Positions 15,092 through 23,918 of a stretch of DNA of 64,000 bases are shown piece after piece. The position numbers and the translations under genes were made by a program. The notes under the pieces were generated by a model. It was not told the origin of the DNA and made no database searches. It was given only the letters and a program-made list of their open reading frames with translations. Position 1 is the stretch's first letter, and each line of letters begins with the position of its first letter. The DNA lies in NCBI RefSeq assembly GCF_008704655.1, contig NZ_CP023688.1, forward strand, positions 3,472,001 through 3,536,000. Reading direction: 5' to 3'. This stretch comes from Streptomyces rimosus (lineage in GTDB: Bacteria > Actinomycetota > Actinomycetes > Streptomycetales > Streptomycetaceae).

Positions 15092-15814
15092 TCATTTGTC
15101 GCCGTCGAGGGTGTAGGTGCGCTCGCCCGGCGGGATGGCGGCCTCGGTGCCGGGGGCGACCAGGGCGAGCCGTACGTGGGTGGCGAAGGACTCCGCGTAG
15201 GCGACGCGCTGGGCGTCCGCGGTGCTCAGCGCGAAGGTGATCGGCACCGCCTCGGTGGCGCGGCGGGTACTGGAGGAGCGGGTGTCGCCGGGGTCCTTGT
15301 TCTCCAGCGGGGTCAGCTTGCCGCGGTCGATGACCTGCGCGTTGGCCACGATCACCTTGGAGACGGGCTTGTCCTCGGCACGCTTGCCCTCGAAGGTGGC
15401 GTAGATATTCACCCGCGCCCCGGGGTTGATCTTCCCGGCCACGCCGGTGGCCGCGTCGATCATGATGGCGATCTCCTGCTGTCCCGGCTTGAGCGCCGGG
15501 CGGTCGACGACCATGTCGTTCTGGAGGAGCGAGCCCTTGTGCAGGGGCGTGACGGCGATCTTCCCGCGTACCCGGGCCAGGTCGGTGACGGCGGTGGCCG
15601 GCAGCCAGCGCTCCGGTATCGCGACCTGCTCGAACTGGCCCGGATCGAGCGCCTGGTAGGCGGGCACGTCCGACGTGAGCCGGTACGCGGTGCGCTCGGG
15701 CCCGACCTTGGACTCCACGTCGCGGATCACCGACAGCACGCCGACGAACGCGCCGAGCGCGCAGAGGACCGACAGGAGCAGCAGGATCACTCCGCGGCGC
15801 TGGCGTGAGTTCAT
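15092..15814 (-). CDS. cpaB: CpaB/RcpC-like pilus assembly protein (SAF domain)
   Basis: A 240-residue membrane-anchored protein. An N-terminal helix (GVILLLLSVLCALGAFVGVLSV) is followed by a SAF domain (VPAYQALDPGQFEQVAIPERWLPA, VRGKIAVTPLHKGSLLQND). The RcpC/CpaB extension follows (INPGARVNIYATFEG, VPITFALSTADAQRVAYAE). In Tad systems CpaB spans the envelope next to the secretin; Gram-positive loci keep it without a secretin, as here. GAGG lies ten nt before the ATG. It is followed 13 nt later by cpaE. Confidence 0.92.
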   Translation of the reverse strand: MNSRQRRGVILLLLSVLCALGAFVGVLSVIRDVESKVGPERTAYRLTSDVPAYQALDPGQFEQVAIPERWLPATAVTDLARVRGKIAVTPLHKGSLLQNDMVVDRPALKPGQQEIAIMIDAATGVAGKINPGARVNIYATFEGKRAEDKPVSKVIVANAQVIDRGKLTPLENKDPGDTRSSSTRRATEAVPITFALSTADAQRVAYAESFATHVRLALVAPGTEAAIPPGERTYTLDGDK

Positions 15815-15968
15815 GAGTGCGGGACCTCGCTGGGGACGGGGCGGGCGGGGGCGGGTCCGGCCTGGGCCGGGCGGGGCGGTTCGCACGGGTGGGGGCCCGG
15901 CGCGCGGGGGCCGGGCGGGGCGGATACGGGCGGGTTCGGTACGGGCCGGCCGGCCGTGCGCCGTTGGC

Positions 15969-16985
15969 TCAGCGCGCCCGTACGGCCGTCCGTCGGCCCG
16001 GCTCGGGCCCGGGGACGCCGGCCGGTGCGACCGGGGCCAGACCGCGCCGCCGCAGCAGGGAGGAGGCGGGCGTGTCGGCGTCCGGGCCCGGGAGGGAGCG
16101 CGCGGCCCCGTTCGTACGGCGCGCGGCGCCCGGGCCCGCGCCCGCGGTCGGAGCGGCGGACGGCGCGCAGCAGAACGCGCACCGGTCGCCGATGAGTTCG
16201 AGACCGCACCAGCCGCACTCCTCTCTCCGTACGGACGCCACGAGCTGGTAGAGCACCGAGAGATCCGGGATGGCCGCCGCGAACTCGGCCAGTTTGCGCG
16301 TGCCCCACCAGGCCGCCGACTCGGCGGGCAGCGGGACCTCGTACGTCCCCTGCACCTGCCAGGAGCGGGCCAGCACGCCGCCGACCCAGTCGCCGGCCAA
16401 CTGGCCGCGCGCGTGGACGAGGCGGGTGGCGAAGCCGGGCGGGCGCAGGCCGGCTTCGGCGGCCCGTTCGGCGTGCCGGTCGAGGTGGACGAGGTGCGGT
16501 TCGGGGTTGGCGAGCACCGCGAACTGCGTACCGGGCACCCAGGAGCGCAGGTGGGAGCGCAGATCGGTGGCGACCCGGTCGAGCCGGGCCACGCTGCCCA
16601 GCAGGGCGCCCGCGTGCACGTAGTGGGCCAGCAGGCGGGCCGCACAGGCCAGCAGGCCGGGGCTGAAGTCGCACAGCGACAACTGCCGGAGCTGGTGGCC
16701 CAGTACGGCGAGGCCGAGCGGCGGCAGGTCGACCGGCACGATCGCGAAACGGTCGCTCTCCAGGACGGCGCGCAGGGTGTGCAGACGGCGTACGTGGTCC
16801 GGCGGGCAGGCGGTGGAGTAGAGCGCGACGAGATGGCCGTGGTGTTCCAGCACCGCGCCCAGCTCGGTCAGCGCCTCGTCCAACGGCTGGGCATGCGGCG
16901 GGCGGACGACGACGGCGGCCGGGGTCTGCCGGTCGGTGGCGGGCAGCGCGAGGTCGGCGCTGGTGACTGCAATCGCGGTCGGCAC
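15969..16985 (-). CDS. Unknown protein opening the tad locus, zinc-ribbon-like C-terminus
   Basis: A 338-residue soluble protein, not recognised as a named family. The first half is alpha/beta (TAIAVTSADLALPATDRQTPAAVVV, HHGHLVALYSTA, RFAIVPVDLPPLGLAVLGH). Near residue 245 it has CGWCGLELIGDRCAFC, a four-cysteine zinc-ribbon-like motif, and the tail is Ala/Pro/Arg rich and probably disordered. The GTG at 16985 follows GGGGGA. It is the first gene of the minus-strand tad transcript, 154 nt before cpaB. The position suggests a regulator or assembly factor of the pilus, but that is inference. Confidence 0.75.
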   Translation of the reverse strand: MPTAIAVTSADLALPATDRQTPAAVVVRPPHAQPLDEALTELGAVLEHHGHLVALYSTACPPDHVRRLHTLRAVLESDRFAIVPVDLPPLGLAVLGHQLRQLSLCDFSPGLLACAARLLAHYVHAGALLGSVARLDRVATDLRSHLRSWVPGTQFAVLANPEPHLVHLDRHAERAAEAGLRPPGFATRLVHARGQLAGDWVGGVLARSWQVQGTYEVPLPAESAAWWGTRKLAEFAAAIPDLSVLYQLVASVRREECGWCGLELIGDRCAFCCAPSAAPTAGAGPGAARRTNGAARSLPGPDADTPASSLLRRRGLAPVAPAGVPGPEPGRRTAVRAR

Positions 16986-17007
16986 GTCGCGTCCCCCACT
17001 GCGCTGC

Positions 17008-17043
17008 TGGCGCTGTCGGCACTGTTGGCGCTGTCGGCACTGC
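17008..17043. repeat. Two tandem 18-bp units
   Basis: TGGCGCTGTCGGCACTGT (17008-17025) is repeated with one mismatch at 17026-17043, just upstream of the tad locus's first gene, in its probable promoter/leader region. Confidence 0.75.
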
Positions 17044-17184
17044 TGTTGGCTCAGCACCTTATCCACGAGTTCCGCCCCGGAGAACACGTTCCGGGGTACT
17101 CGGCCCCCGTCTTGGCATCTCCTTTCCCCCGTCGCTCCCTTCTCCTGCCCCGGCCCCGGGGAATTCAGGATTCCGCGCGACCTC

Positions 17185-17211
17185 TTGACACGGACATTGG
17201 TCTGGACCACC
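17185..17211 (+). promoter_or_regulatory. dre-like DasR operator with -35 box, upstream of chitinase
   Basis: ATTGGTCTGGACCACC at 17196-17211 matches the DasR response element consensus (ACTGGTCTAGACCACT) at 13 of 16 positions and keeps the TGGTC/GACCA dyad with a 2-bp centre. A perfect TTGACA lies just before it (17185-17190), so the operator would cover the promoter spacer. DasR represses chitin and N-acetylglucosamine genes, fitting the chitinase 120 nt downstream. Confidence 0.75.
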
Positions 17212-17319
17212 TTGTACGCCAGCACGACGCACCACGTGCAACACCAGCACCACAACAGCTCAGGGGCCCCTGAACGCGCAGCAGAACCACCCAGCTCAAC
17301 TCCCCCCACGGAGGCACCA

Positions 17320-18408
17320 GTGGTACGCGCACGATCAGGAAGAGCAGCACATGCGGAACGGCGTACAGGACGTACAGCACGACGCGGCGCGCGGGCGCTG
17401 ACGGGGCTCGCCGCCGCGGCCCTGACCGCCGCCGGCGTCGTCGCGGCCGGCACCGCCGACGCGTCCGAGGCCACGCCGCCCACCACCTCACGGACCGGCC
17501 ACTCCCCCACGGTGGCCCGCGCCGCGGCCGTACCGAAGCACGCCGTCACCGGCTACTGGCAGAATTTCGACAACGGCGCCACGGTCCAGAAACTCAAGGA
17601 CGTGAACGACGCCTACGACATCATCGCGGTGTCCTTCGCGGAGGCGACCGGCACGCCCGGCGCCGTCGGATTCCACCTCGACCCGGCGGTCGGCTACGGC
17701 TCCGCCGACGAGTTCAAGGCGGACATCAAGGCCAAGCAGGCGGCCGGGAGATCGGTGATCATCTCGGTCGGCGGCGAAAAGGGCGCGGTCTCGGTCAGCG
17801 ACGACGCCTCCGCGAAGAACTTCGCCGACTCGGTCGGCAAGCTCATGGACGAGTACGGGTTCGACGGCGTCGACATCGACCTGGAGAACGGCCTCAACTC
17901 GGCCTATATGACAAAGGCGCTCAAGGCTCTGCACGCCGCGCACAGCGGTGTGGTCGTCACGATGGCGCCGCAGACGGTCGACATGCAGTCGCCGCAGAAC
18001 GAGTACTTCAAGACGGCCCTGGGCATCAAGGACTTCCTCACGGTCGTCAACATGCAGTACTACAACAGCGGCTCGATGAACGGCTGCGACGGCAAGGTGT
18101 ACGCGCAGGGCACGGTGGACTTCCTCACCTCGCTCGCCTGCGTCCAGCTGGAAGGCGGGCTCGCGCCGTCGCAGGTGGGCATCGGCGTACCGGCGTCGTC
18201 GCGCGCGGCGGGCGGCGGGTATGTGGAGCCGTCCGTGGTGAACGCGGCGCTGGACTGCCTGACGCAGGGCAGGAACTGCGGCTCGTTCAAGCCGCCGAAG
18301 ACGTACCCGGGGCTGCGGGGCGCGATGGCCTGGTCCACCAACTGGGACGCGGCGGACGGCAACGCGTTCGCGAGGCAGGTGGGGGCGCATGTGCAGGGGA
18401 TGCCGTAA
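17320..18408 (+). CDS. Secreted GH18 chitinase
   Basis: A 362-residue secreted endochitinase. The GTG at 17320 has GGAGG five nt upstream. A long, basic signal peptide follows (RALTGLAAAALTAAGVVAAGTADA), then a single GH18 barrel beginning VTGYWQNFDNGA. The catalytic motif FDGVDIDLE is near residue 185, with the proton donor Glu present. SVGGEKG, VVNMQYYNS and GAMAWSTNWD are the other conserved barrel strands. There is no carbohydrate-binding module, so this is a catalytic-domain-only enzyme. The upstream dre-like site suggests DasR control and induction by chitin breakdown products. A strong hairpin terminator follows. Confidence 0.96.
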   Translation: MVRARSGRAAHAERRTGRTARRGARALTGLAAAALTAAGVVAAGTADASEATPPTTSRTGHSPTVARAAAVPKHAVTGYWQNFDNGATVQKLKDVNDAYDIIAVSFAEATGTPGAVGFHLDPAVGYGSADEFKADIKAKQAAGRSVIISVGGEKGAVSVSDDASAKNFADSVGKLMDEYGFDGVDIDLENGLNSAYMTKALKALHAAHSGVVVTMAPQTVDMQSPQNEYFKTALGIKDFLTVVNMQYYNSGSMNGCDGKVYAQGTVDFLTSLACVQLEGGLAPSQVGIGVPASSRAAGGGYVEPSVVNAALDCLTQGRNCGSFKPPKTYPGLRGAMAWSTNWDAADGNAFARQVGAHVQGMP

Positions 18409-18461
18409 GCCCGTGGGTGCGTGATCCCGTAGGTACGTGATCCCTTACGTACGGCGGAAGA

Positions 18462-18496
18462 CCGGCCGCGCGGTGCTCGAAGCGCCGCGCGGCCGG
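18462..18496. terminator. Bidirectional hairpin between chitinase and protease genes
   Basis: CCGGCCGCGCGG (18462-18473) pairs perfectly with 18485-18496. A T-G wobble and GCT/AGC extend the stem to about 16 bp with a 3-nt loop. There is no U-tract. It is placed between two convergent genes. Confidence 0.75.
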
Positions 18497-18510
18497 CTCG
18501 GGTCCTACGG

Positions 18511-18552
18511 ACTGCGGTTTACGCACTGCGGTTTACGAACTGCGGACCGCGT
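18511..18552. repeat. Three tandem 14-bp units (ACTGCGGTTTACGN)
   Basis: Units at 18511-18524 and 18525-18538 are nearly identical; a third at 18539-18552 keeps only ACTGCGG. It lies between the chitinase terminator and the protease stop. Confidence 0.75.
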
Positions 18553-18567
18553 GTGCCGCCCGTGCCG

Positions 18568-19479
18568 TCACGGCTTGGGCAGTACGCAGCCCGCCCGCCC
18601 CAGGTCCAGCTTGTTGCCGGTGCCGAAGCACTTGGGGATGGTGTAGATCTCCTGCGCGTAGTTGATGCCCTTGCGCACGGTGACCTTGCCGTTCTCGTCG
18701 ACCTCGCACGGGTTGTTCATGGTGCAGCGGCCGCCGTTCTCGTTGCCCGTGTTGTTGATGGCGGCGACCTTGCCGGAGGCGGTGTCGATGACGGGCGACC
18801 CGGACGTACCGCCGATCGTCTTGCAGGCGGGGGTGTAGCGCACGGAATCCTTCATCACGTAGCCCCCCTCCTTCAACTGGTGCACGAACCCGTCGATGTT
18901 GCAGGAGTAGGTCTTCTTCCAGTAGCCGGACACGACGGTGATCCCGGCGCCCTTGGCGGGGTGGTTGGTGTCGATGTCCAGGGCCTTGATGCCGTAACGC
19001 TGCTTTATCTGGGCGTAGGTGGAGGAGAGTTCGTAGAAGGACACGTCGGTGTCGGTCATGGTGGCGTACGCGACCTTGGTGGCGCGTACCGTGCCGAGAT
19101 TGCCGGCCGAGGCGCTGAGCACGGTGAAGCTGCGGCTGGACGGCTGGTCGACGACGACCTCACCCGGGTCGGGCATACCGCTCTCCAGGCAGTGGCCGTT
19201 GGACATGACCAGAGCCGGATCATTGTCGGCCGAGTTCGGCATCCGGACTATCGATCCCGAACAGTTGCTGAGCGCGACCGTTCCCGCGAAGGTGACGGCC
19301 TTCGCCTTGGGAGCCGCGGCCTCGGCCACGGCCGCGAGCTGCGGTGCCGTCGCGGTCCGGGCCGCACCCCGGTCCGCCGCGTCCGATGTCGTGGTCGCAT
19401 GGGCCGTACCGGCGGTGCCCGCGAGCGCCGTGGCGCCCAGGACGGCCGTGGCCAGGGCGCCGACGAGAGGTCTGTTCAT
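18568..19479 (-). CDS. Secreted trypsin-like (S1) serine protease
   Basis: A 303-residue exported protease. The signal peptide (GALATAVLGATALAGTAGTAHA) is followed by a short Ala-rich propeptide. The chymotrypsin-fold catalytic triad is visible: His in MSNGHCLE, Asp in MTDTDVSFYE and Ser in TIGGTSGSPVID. Six or more cysteines (NCSGS, CNIDG, ACKTI, RCTMNNPCE, KCFG) imply several disulfides. It is convergent with the chitinase and divergent from the M14 carboxypeptidase, making a run of secreted hydrolases. The exact specificity is not readable. Confidence 0.93.
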   Translation of the reverse strand: MNRPLVGALATAVLGATALAGTAGTAHATTTSDAADRGAARTATAPQLAAVAEAAAPKAKAVTFAGTVALSNCSGSIVRMPNSADNDPALVMSNGHCLESGMPDPGEVVVDQPSSRSFTVLSASAGNLGTVRATKVAYATMTDTDVSFYELSSTYAQIKQRYGIKALDIDTNHPAKGAGITVVSGYWKKTYSCNIDGFVHQLKEGGYVMKDSVRYTPACKTIGGTSGSPVIDTASGKVAAINNTGNENGGRCTMNNPCEVDENGKVTVRKGINYAQEIYTIPKCFGTGNKLDLGRAGCVLPKP

Positions 19480-19681
19480 GTGGGGGTCCTCTCACACTGG
19501 TGAGTCCGGCGTGGCGCCGGACTTGTCGTGCGCATTGTTGGGGCGGCACCGGCCCCTGACAAGAATCTTCCGGAAACCCGCGTGAATTTGGCGTGTTTGC
19601 GTCAACAGAAGGGATTGACCGAGGCATGCCAACGCCGAACACTGGCGCCGTCGCTCGCCTCACACCCCCACGGAGGACACC

Positions 19682-21040
19682 ATGCGACGACCCCGAAGAC
19701 GCGGCAGGCGGACCACCGTCCTCACCGCGCTCGTCTCCCTCGCCCTGGCCGCGCCCTTCGCCGCGCAGGCCGAGGACTCTCCTCGCCAGGACACTTCCGC
19801 CCGTACCGCCGTCGGCGTCGGCACCCCGGCGGAGGACACCGGCACACCCCGCCAGTACGAGATCACCGGCCCCGCCACCGCCGCGCAGCGCAGCGCGCTC
19901 GCCTCTACGGGGGTGTCCATCGACGAGGTGCACGGCCGCACCGTCGTCATCACCGCGGACACCGCGCAGGCCGCCCTCGTACGCTCACTCGGCTACCGCC
20001 TGCGGGCCTTGCCCGCGCCCCCGGCGGGCACCGGCAACCGCGTCAAGGACTTCCCCTCCGGGTACGGCAAGTACCACAACTACGCCGAGGCCACCGCCGA
20101 GATCAACGCCCTGGTGGCCAAGTACCCGGCCATTCTCAGCAAGCGCGTCATCGGCACGTCCTACGAGGGCCGGGACATCCTCGCCCTCAAACTCAGCAAG
20201 AACGTCGCCCAGGACGAACAGGAACCCGAGGTCCTCTTCACCGCGCACCAGCACGCGCGCGAACACCTCACCGTGGAGATGGCGCTCTACCTGCTCAACG
20301 ACTACACGTCCAAGTACGGCAGCGATCCGCGCGTCACCAAGATGCTCGACTCACGCGAGATCTGGATCATCCCGGACGTGAACCCGGACGGCGGCGCGTA
20401 CGACATCGCCAGCGGCTCGTTCCGCAGCTGGCGCAAGAACCGCCAGCCCAACAGCGGCTCGGCGAACGTCGGCACCGACCTGAACCGCAACTGGGACTTC
20501 AAGTGGGGCTGCTGCGGCGGCTCCTCGGGCAGCACCGGCTCGGAGACCTACCGCGGCCCGTCCGCCGCATCGGCCCCCGAGGTCAAGGTCGTCAGCAACT
20601 TCGTCCGCAGCCGTAACATCGGCGGCGTCCAGCAGATCAAGACCGCCATCGACTTCCACACGTACAGCGAACTGGTCCTGTGGCCCTTCGGCTACACCTA
20701 CAACGACACCGCCCCCGGCATGACCCAGGACGACCGCGACGCGTTCGCCGCCGTCGGCAAGTCCATGGCCGCCAGCAACGGCTACACCCCCGAGCAGTCC
20801 AGCGACCTCTACATCACGGACGGCTCCATCGACGACTGGCTCTGGGGCAACCAGAAGATCTTCGCCTACACCTTCGAGATGTACCCGTCCTCCGCGGGCG
20901 CGGGCGGCTTCTACCCCCGCGACTCCGTCATCACCCGCGAAACGTCCCGCAACCGGGACGCGGTCCTCCAACTCCTGGAGAACAGCGACTGCATGTACCG
21001 CTCGATCGGCAAGGAGGCGCAGTACTGCAAGACGGGGTGA
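19682..21040 (+). CDS. Secreted M14 zinc carboxypeptidase
   Basis: A 452-residue exported metallocarboxypeptidase of the carboxypeptidase T/A type. A twin-arginine-rich N-terminus and hydrophobic stretch ([19 protein letters not shown]) form the signal peptide. Residues to about 120 are a propeptide. The catalytic domain has the zinc motif [12 protein letters not shown] (H..E), [11 protein letters not shown], the third zinc ligand in [16 protein letters not shown] and the catalytic Glu in [14 protein letters not shown] lies seven nt before the ATG. A hairpin terminator follows. The 200-bp divergent gap to the protease gene should hold both promoters. Confidence 0.95.
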   Translation: MRRPRRRGRRTTVLTALVSLALAAPFAAQAEDSPRQDTSARTAVGVGTPAEDTGTPRQYEITGPATAAQRSALASTGVSIDEVHGRTVVITADTAQAALVRSLGYRLRALPAPPAGTGNRVKDFPSGYGKYHNYAEATAEINALVAKYPAILSKRVIGTSYEGRDILALKLSKNVAQDEQEPEVLFTAHQHAREHLTVEMALYLLNDYTSKYGSDPRVTKMLDSREIWIIPDVNPDGGAYDIASGSFRSWRKNRQPNSGSANVGTDLNRNWDFKWGCCGGSSGSTGSETYRGPSAASAPEVKVVSNFVRSRNIGGVQQIKTAIDFHTYSELVLWPFGYTYNDTAPGMTQDDRDAFAAVGKSMAASNGYTPEQSSDLYITDGSIDDWLWGNQKIFAYTFEMYPSSAGAGGFYPRDSVITRETSRNRDAVLQLLENSDCMYRSIGKEAQYCKTG

Positions 21041-21053
21041 GGTGATCGCCCTT

Positions 21054-21089
21054 GTGGCCGGGGTCTGCCGTGGGGCGGGCCCCGGCCAC
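21054..21089 (+). terminator. Terminator of the M14 carboxypeptidase gene
   Basis: Ten-bp arms GTGGCCGGGG (21054-21063) and CCCCGGCCAC (21080-21089) with a 16-nt GC-rich loop, starting 14 nt after the stop codon. No U-tract. Confidence 0.6.
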
Positions 21090-21139
21090 GCCCGCATCCC
21101 CCGCTTCCCCGCCCGGGCCTTTCATCGGATGATCGACTC

Positions 21140-21667
21140 ATGGCCATCCTCTCCTCCCCGGTCCGGCTGTGGCTGCTTCCCAGCGTCGTCCTGCTCGCCG
21201 CACAGGCGGTCTGGGGCGCGCTGCGCTATCCGCACCTGCCAGACCGCATACCGTGGCATATCGGAAGCGATGGCGTGGACGTCTGGGCAGACAAGTCGAT
21301 CGGCAGCGCGTTCATACTGGTCTTCGTGTACGCGGGCGTGACGGTGGTGACGGCCGCCGGCGCGGAGATGACACTGCGGCTCACACCACGCGACGAGCTG
21401 ACGGCCACCGACACACCGTTCGCCGTACGGGCCGCTTCGTCCCTGACCAACAGGCCCGCCAACCGGGCCTCGGCCCGCCGCATCGCCCGCGCCGTACTCC
21501 TGCTCAACGCCTGCATCGGCCTCTCCCTCCTCGCGGGCTGCGGCCTGTTCTGGCGTTCCACGCCGGACCCGGACGTGCCCGGCTGGCTTGTCCCGGCGAT
21601 GCTCGTCCCGATACTCGCCGGCACCGCGGTGACGATCGCCGCGGCCGTACGCGACCGGAATCGGTGA
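21140..21667 (+). CDS. DUF1648-domain membrane protein
   Basis: A 175-residue membrane protein with about four hydrophobic helices. After the first helix comes the DUF1648 signature LPDRIPWHIGSDGVDVWADKS, in which PxxxPxHxxxxG is the conserved core. A helix (SAFILVFVYAGVTVVTAAGA), a basic loop and two C-terminal helices (LLLNACIGLSLLAGCG, MLVPILAGTAVTIAAAV) follow. DUF1648 occurs in Bacillus SdpI-like immunity proteins, but its general role is unknown. It is a single gene between a terminator and a lipoprotein gene. Confidence 0.85.
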   Translation: MAILSSPVRLWLLPSVVLLAAQAVWGALRYPHLPDRIPWHIGSDGVDVWADKSIGSAFILVFVYAGVTVVTAAGAEMTLRLTPRDELTATDTPFAVRAASSLTNRPANRASARRIARAVLLLNACIGLSLLAGCGLFWRSTPDPDVPGWLVPAMLVPILAGTAVTIAAAVRDRNR

Positions 21668-21780
21668 GGGAGGCGGCCGGGGCCGAACCATCCCGCCCCT
21701 CGGGGAGTTGGCATGCCGCACAGCCATGCGGTTGAGTACATGCCAATTGATCATTGGATCATCCGAGAGAGGGGACGAAC

Positions 21781-22431
21781 GTGTTCAGATCGGTACGGGG
21801 GATCGTGACCGGAGCGGTGCTCGCGGCGTCACTGGCCGCCTGCGGCAGCGGCGGAGGCAGCGGCGGCGACACCGGGAACGGCGCGGACCAGGGCGGCGGA
21901 GATCAGCAGAAGGCGCCGCTCGTACTGGCAGCGGACCAGGTGCGCACCGCCCTCGTGAGCAAGTCCAGCGCACCAGAGGGCTGGAAGGGCCGGAGCCCGA
22001 AGTTCCTGTCCCCGAACGACGCCCTGCGCAAGTGCCAGGACACCACGGAGACGAACTGCGGCGGCTTCGTCAGCTACGGCAACACGTATTTCCTCAAGGA
22101 GAAGCAGAACGCGGAAGGCCGGACGGGACACCTCTACTTCACGCTCTTCTCCTTCAAAACCCCGGAAGACGCACAGGCCGCCATGAAGGGCCTGACCAAG
22201 AGAGAACGCCACAAGGCCGGCGCCGACGCCAAGCCCCTCCAGATCTCGGCCGGCGCCGAAGCGACCGACGCCTTCACCGGAAAGCACACCGAGGTCCACA
22301 TGCGCCTGGGCGGAGTCCTGATCCGCCTAGAATCCACGGACCTCACGGACAGCGAACCCTACGCCGATTTCGCCAAGCTGCAGATCGACCGCATCAAGAA
22401 GGTCGCGGAGGGCAAGAATCCGGACGCCTGA
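21781..22431 (+). CDS. Lipoprotein of unknown function
   Basis: A 216-residue lipoprotein. GTG start with AGAGGGG upstream, signal helix GAVLAASLAAC ending in a lipobox Cys, then a Gly/Ser/Asp-rich linker. The C-terminal 170-residue domain is not recognised; two internal cysteines (RKCQDTTETNCGG) are likely disulfide-bonded. The sequence KTPEDAQAAMKGL followed by FTGKHTEVHMRLGGVLIRLE suggests a mixed alpha/beta sensor-like fold. It has its own upstream region of 113 bp and a downstream bidirectional hairpin. Nothing indicates its ligand. Confidence 0.8.
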   Translation: MFRSVRGIVTGAVLAASLAACGSGGGSGGDTGNGADQGGGDQQKAPLVLAADQVRTALVSKSSAPEGWKGRSPKFLSPNDALRKCQDTTETNCGGFVSYGNTYFLKEKQNAEGRTGHLYFTLFSFKTPEDAQAAMKGLTKRERHKAGADAKPLQISAGAEATDAFTGKHTEVHMRLGGVLIRLESTDLTDSEPYADFAKLQIDRIKKVAEGKNPDA

Positions 22432-22454
22432 GCGGGCCGCCTCCGATCGCGTAA

Positions 22455-22482
22455 CCGGGGCCTGCCGCACGGCGGGCCCCGG
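22455..22482. terminator. Bidirectional hairpin between lipoprotein and CYTH genes
   Basis: CCGGGGCC (22455-22462) pairs with GGCCCCGG (22475-22482). A T-G wobble and GCCG/CGGC continue the stem nearly to the tip. It lies between convergent genes, 24 nt from one stop and 4 nt from the other. Confidence 0.7.
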
Positions 22483-22485
22483 CCG

Positions 22486-23052
22486 TCAGGATTCCCGGGT
22501 ACGCCGTTGCCGTACGGCGTCGGTGTACAACTCGGCGGTCAGGTCACCTTCCCCGACCCCCAACGCGTCGAGGACAGCCCGTACATCCCCCAAAGCACCC
22601 CGTAATTCCCTTTCACCCGACACCTGCGTCTCCACCTCCACATATGTCCCGTCGATTTCCGGGACTCGGACGAGAGTGGCGAGCATCGGCCGCCCATACG
22701 CGGTGAACTCGTAGTTCCGGCAGTGCTTCTCGAAGGCGAGCGTCTCGGTGTACCCGAGACCATTGAGCATGACCCGGACGGCTGCCGGGTCGCCGACACC
22801 CGTCTCGTACTCCGGCTTCGACCCCGACACTTCGTCGACCCGCGCTTCTTTGTACGTCAACAGGGCCCGCGTCCCGTCCGGGCCGTCCACGGTACGGAGC
22901 CGAAGCTCCCGGTCCCCCGCCTCCAAATCCGCGCCCGGGGTATCGAAATACGCGTCCCGATACACCTCGTCCCGCCCTACGGCCATCCGCCCCAAACGCT
23001 CCCGCACCACCGCCGGTTCCCGTACACGCGCTTTCAGTTCGGCTTCGATCAC
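22486..23052 (-). CDS. CYTH-domain protein (class IV adenylate cyclase / triphosphatase type)
   Basis: A 188-residue triphosphate tunnel enzyme. The CYTH hallmark ExExK is present as EAELKAR at residues 3-9. Basic and acidic tunnel strands follow: REL-RLRTVDG, LLTYKEARVDEV, KPEYETGV, FEKHCRNYEF, YVEVETQVSG. The family includes CyaB adenylate cyclases, thiamine-triphosphatases and inorganic triphosphatases, and the sequence does not decide among them. It starts 15 nt after the XRE regulator's stop, so the two are cotranscribed. A nucleotide or polyphosphate product could be a signal used with that regulator. Confidence 0.87.
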   Translation of the reverse strand: MIEAELKARVREPAVVRERLGRMAVGRDEVYRDAYFDTPGADLEAGDRELRLRTVDGPDGTRALLTYKEARVDEVSGSKPEYETGVGDPAAVRVMLNGLGYTETLAFEKHCRNYEFTAYGRPMLATLVRVPEIDGTYVEVETQVSGERELRGALGDVRAVLDALGVGEGDLTAELYTDAVRQRRTRES

Positions 23053-23067
23053 GCCTGCCCCCGGTCG

Positions 23068-23847
23068 TCATACCGTGCGTTCACCGTCGGCCACGGTCGC
23101 TTCCACCATGCGCCGAAAGCCGTGGAACAGCGGTCCATGCGGCGTCTCCATCACCTTGTACGTGGCGGACTCGTGTCCTTCCCACCCGGAATCGAAGGCA
23201 GACACGAACATGGTGGAGTCCAGCCGGATGACCCGCCATGTGGGCAAGGTCCTGTACCGGTACACCGCTACATCACCGCCGTCGGCAAGTTCTCGTAGGC
23301 GCGCCTCGGCGAGTCGCACCCCGCCGGCCAATGATTCCGCCGACTCACCGATCTCAGCCGCCCGACGTGCCAGTGCGGGGGCCGTGGGGTCCAGCAGAAG
23401 AACCCGTACGCGGGGCGACGCCTCCTGCGACCGGGTCAGGCAGGGACGTAGCATCGAGTCTTTCAAACCGATAAGGCCGAGCCCGCGTACCGCCAGCACG
23501 TCCCATTCTGATGCCGTACGCGCCTGCTCACGGATGTCCTGCGCCGCTGCCGACTGTGTCTGGTAGACGCGGACCACTTCGGGGAACGACGCCAGCTCGA
23601 AGACCGGGCCGCCGGCACGGCGTTCCCGACCCGCCGCCAGGCCGAGCAGGTGGCGTGCGTCATCCGGCAAGCCCAACCCGTCGGCGACCCGCTCGAAGAC
23701 GTCGAGGCGTACCACTTCTCTGCGCCCATTGATGATCTCGTTGACGCGCGCCTGCGTCATGCCCACCGCCGTGGCAATACGGGCCTGGCTGGCGCCGCCG
23801 TACTGCTGGACGTGGCGGAACACGGCACCGATGTCCCGCGACCTCAA
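23068..23847 (-). CDS. XRE-family regulator with a C-terminal sensor-like domain
   Basis: A 259-residue regulator. The N-terminal helix-turn-helix (ASQARIATAVGMTQARVNEIINGRREV) is followed from about residue 110 by an alpha/beta domain (WDVLAVRGLGLIGLKDSML, RVRVLLLDPTAPALARRA, VYRYRTLPTWRVIRLDSTMFVSAF, GHESATYKVM). This resembles DUF5919/phospholipase-D-like sensor domains. No ATG fits; the longest frame uses a TTG at 23847, so the exact start is uncertain. It is first in a two-gene operon with the CYTH enzyme, and a 34-bp palindrome lies 72 nt upstream. The ligand and targets are unknown. Confidence 0.82.
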   Translation of the reverse strand: MRSRDIGAVFRHVQQYGGASQARIATAVGMTQARVNEIINGRREVVRLDVFERVADGLGLPDDARHLLGLAAGRERRAGGPVFELASFPEVVRVYQTQSAAAQDIREQARTASEWDVLAVRGLGLIGLKDSMLRPCLTRSQEASPRVRVLLLDPTAPALARRAAEIGESAESLAGGVRLAEARLRELADGGDVAVYRYRTLPTWRVIRLDSTMFVSAFDSGWEGHESATYKVMETPHGPLFHGFRRMVEATVADGERTV

Positions 23848-23918
23848 CGCCTGGCGTACAGCCGCTTACTGCCAAGCGCGGTCCGGCAATTGAACCGGCA
23901 CCATCGCCGCTCCTCGGG

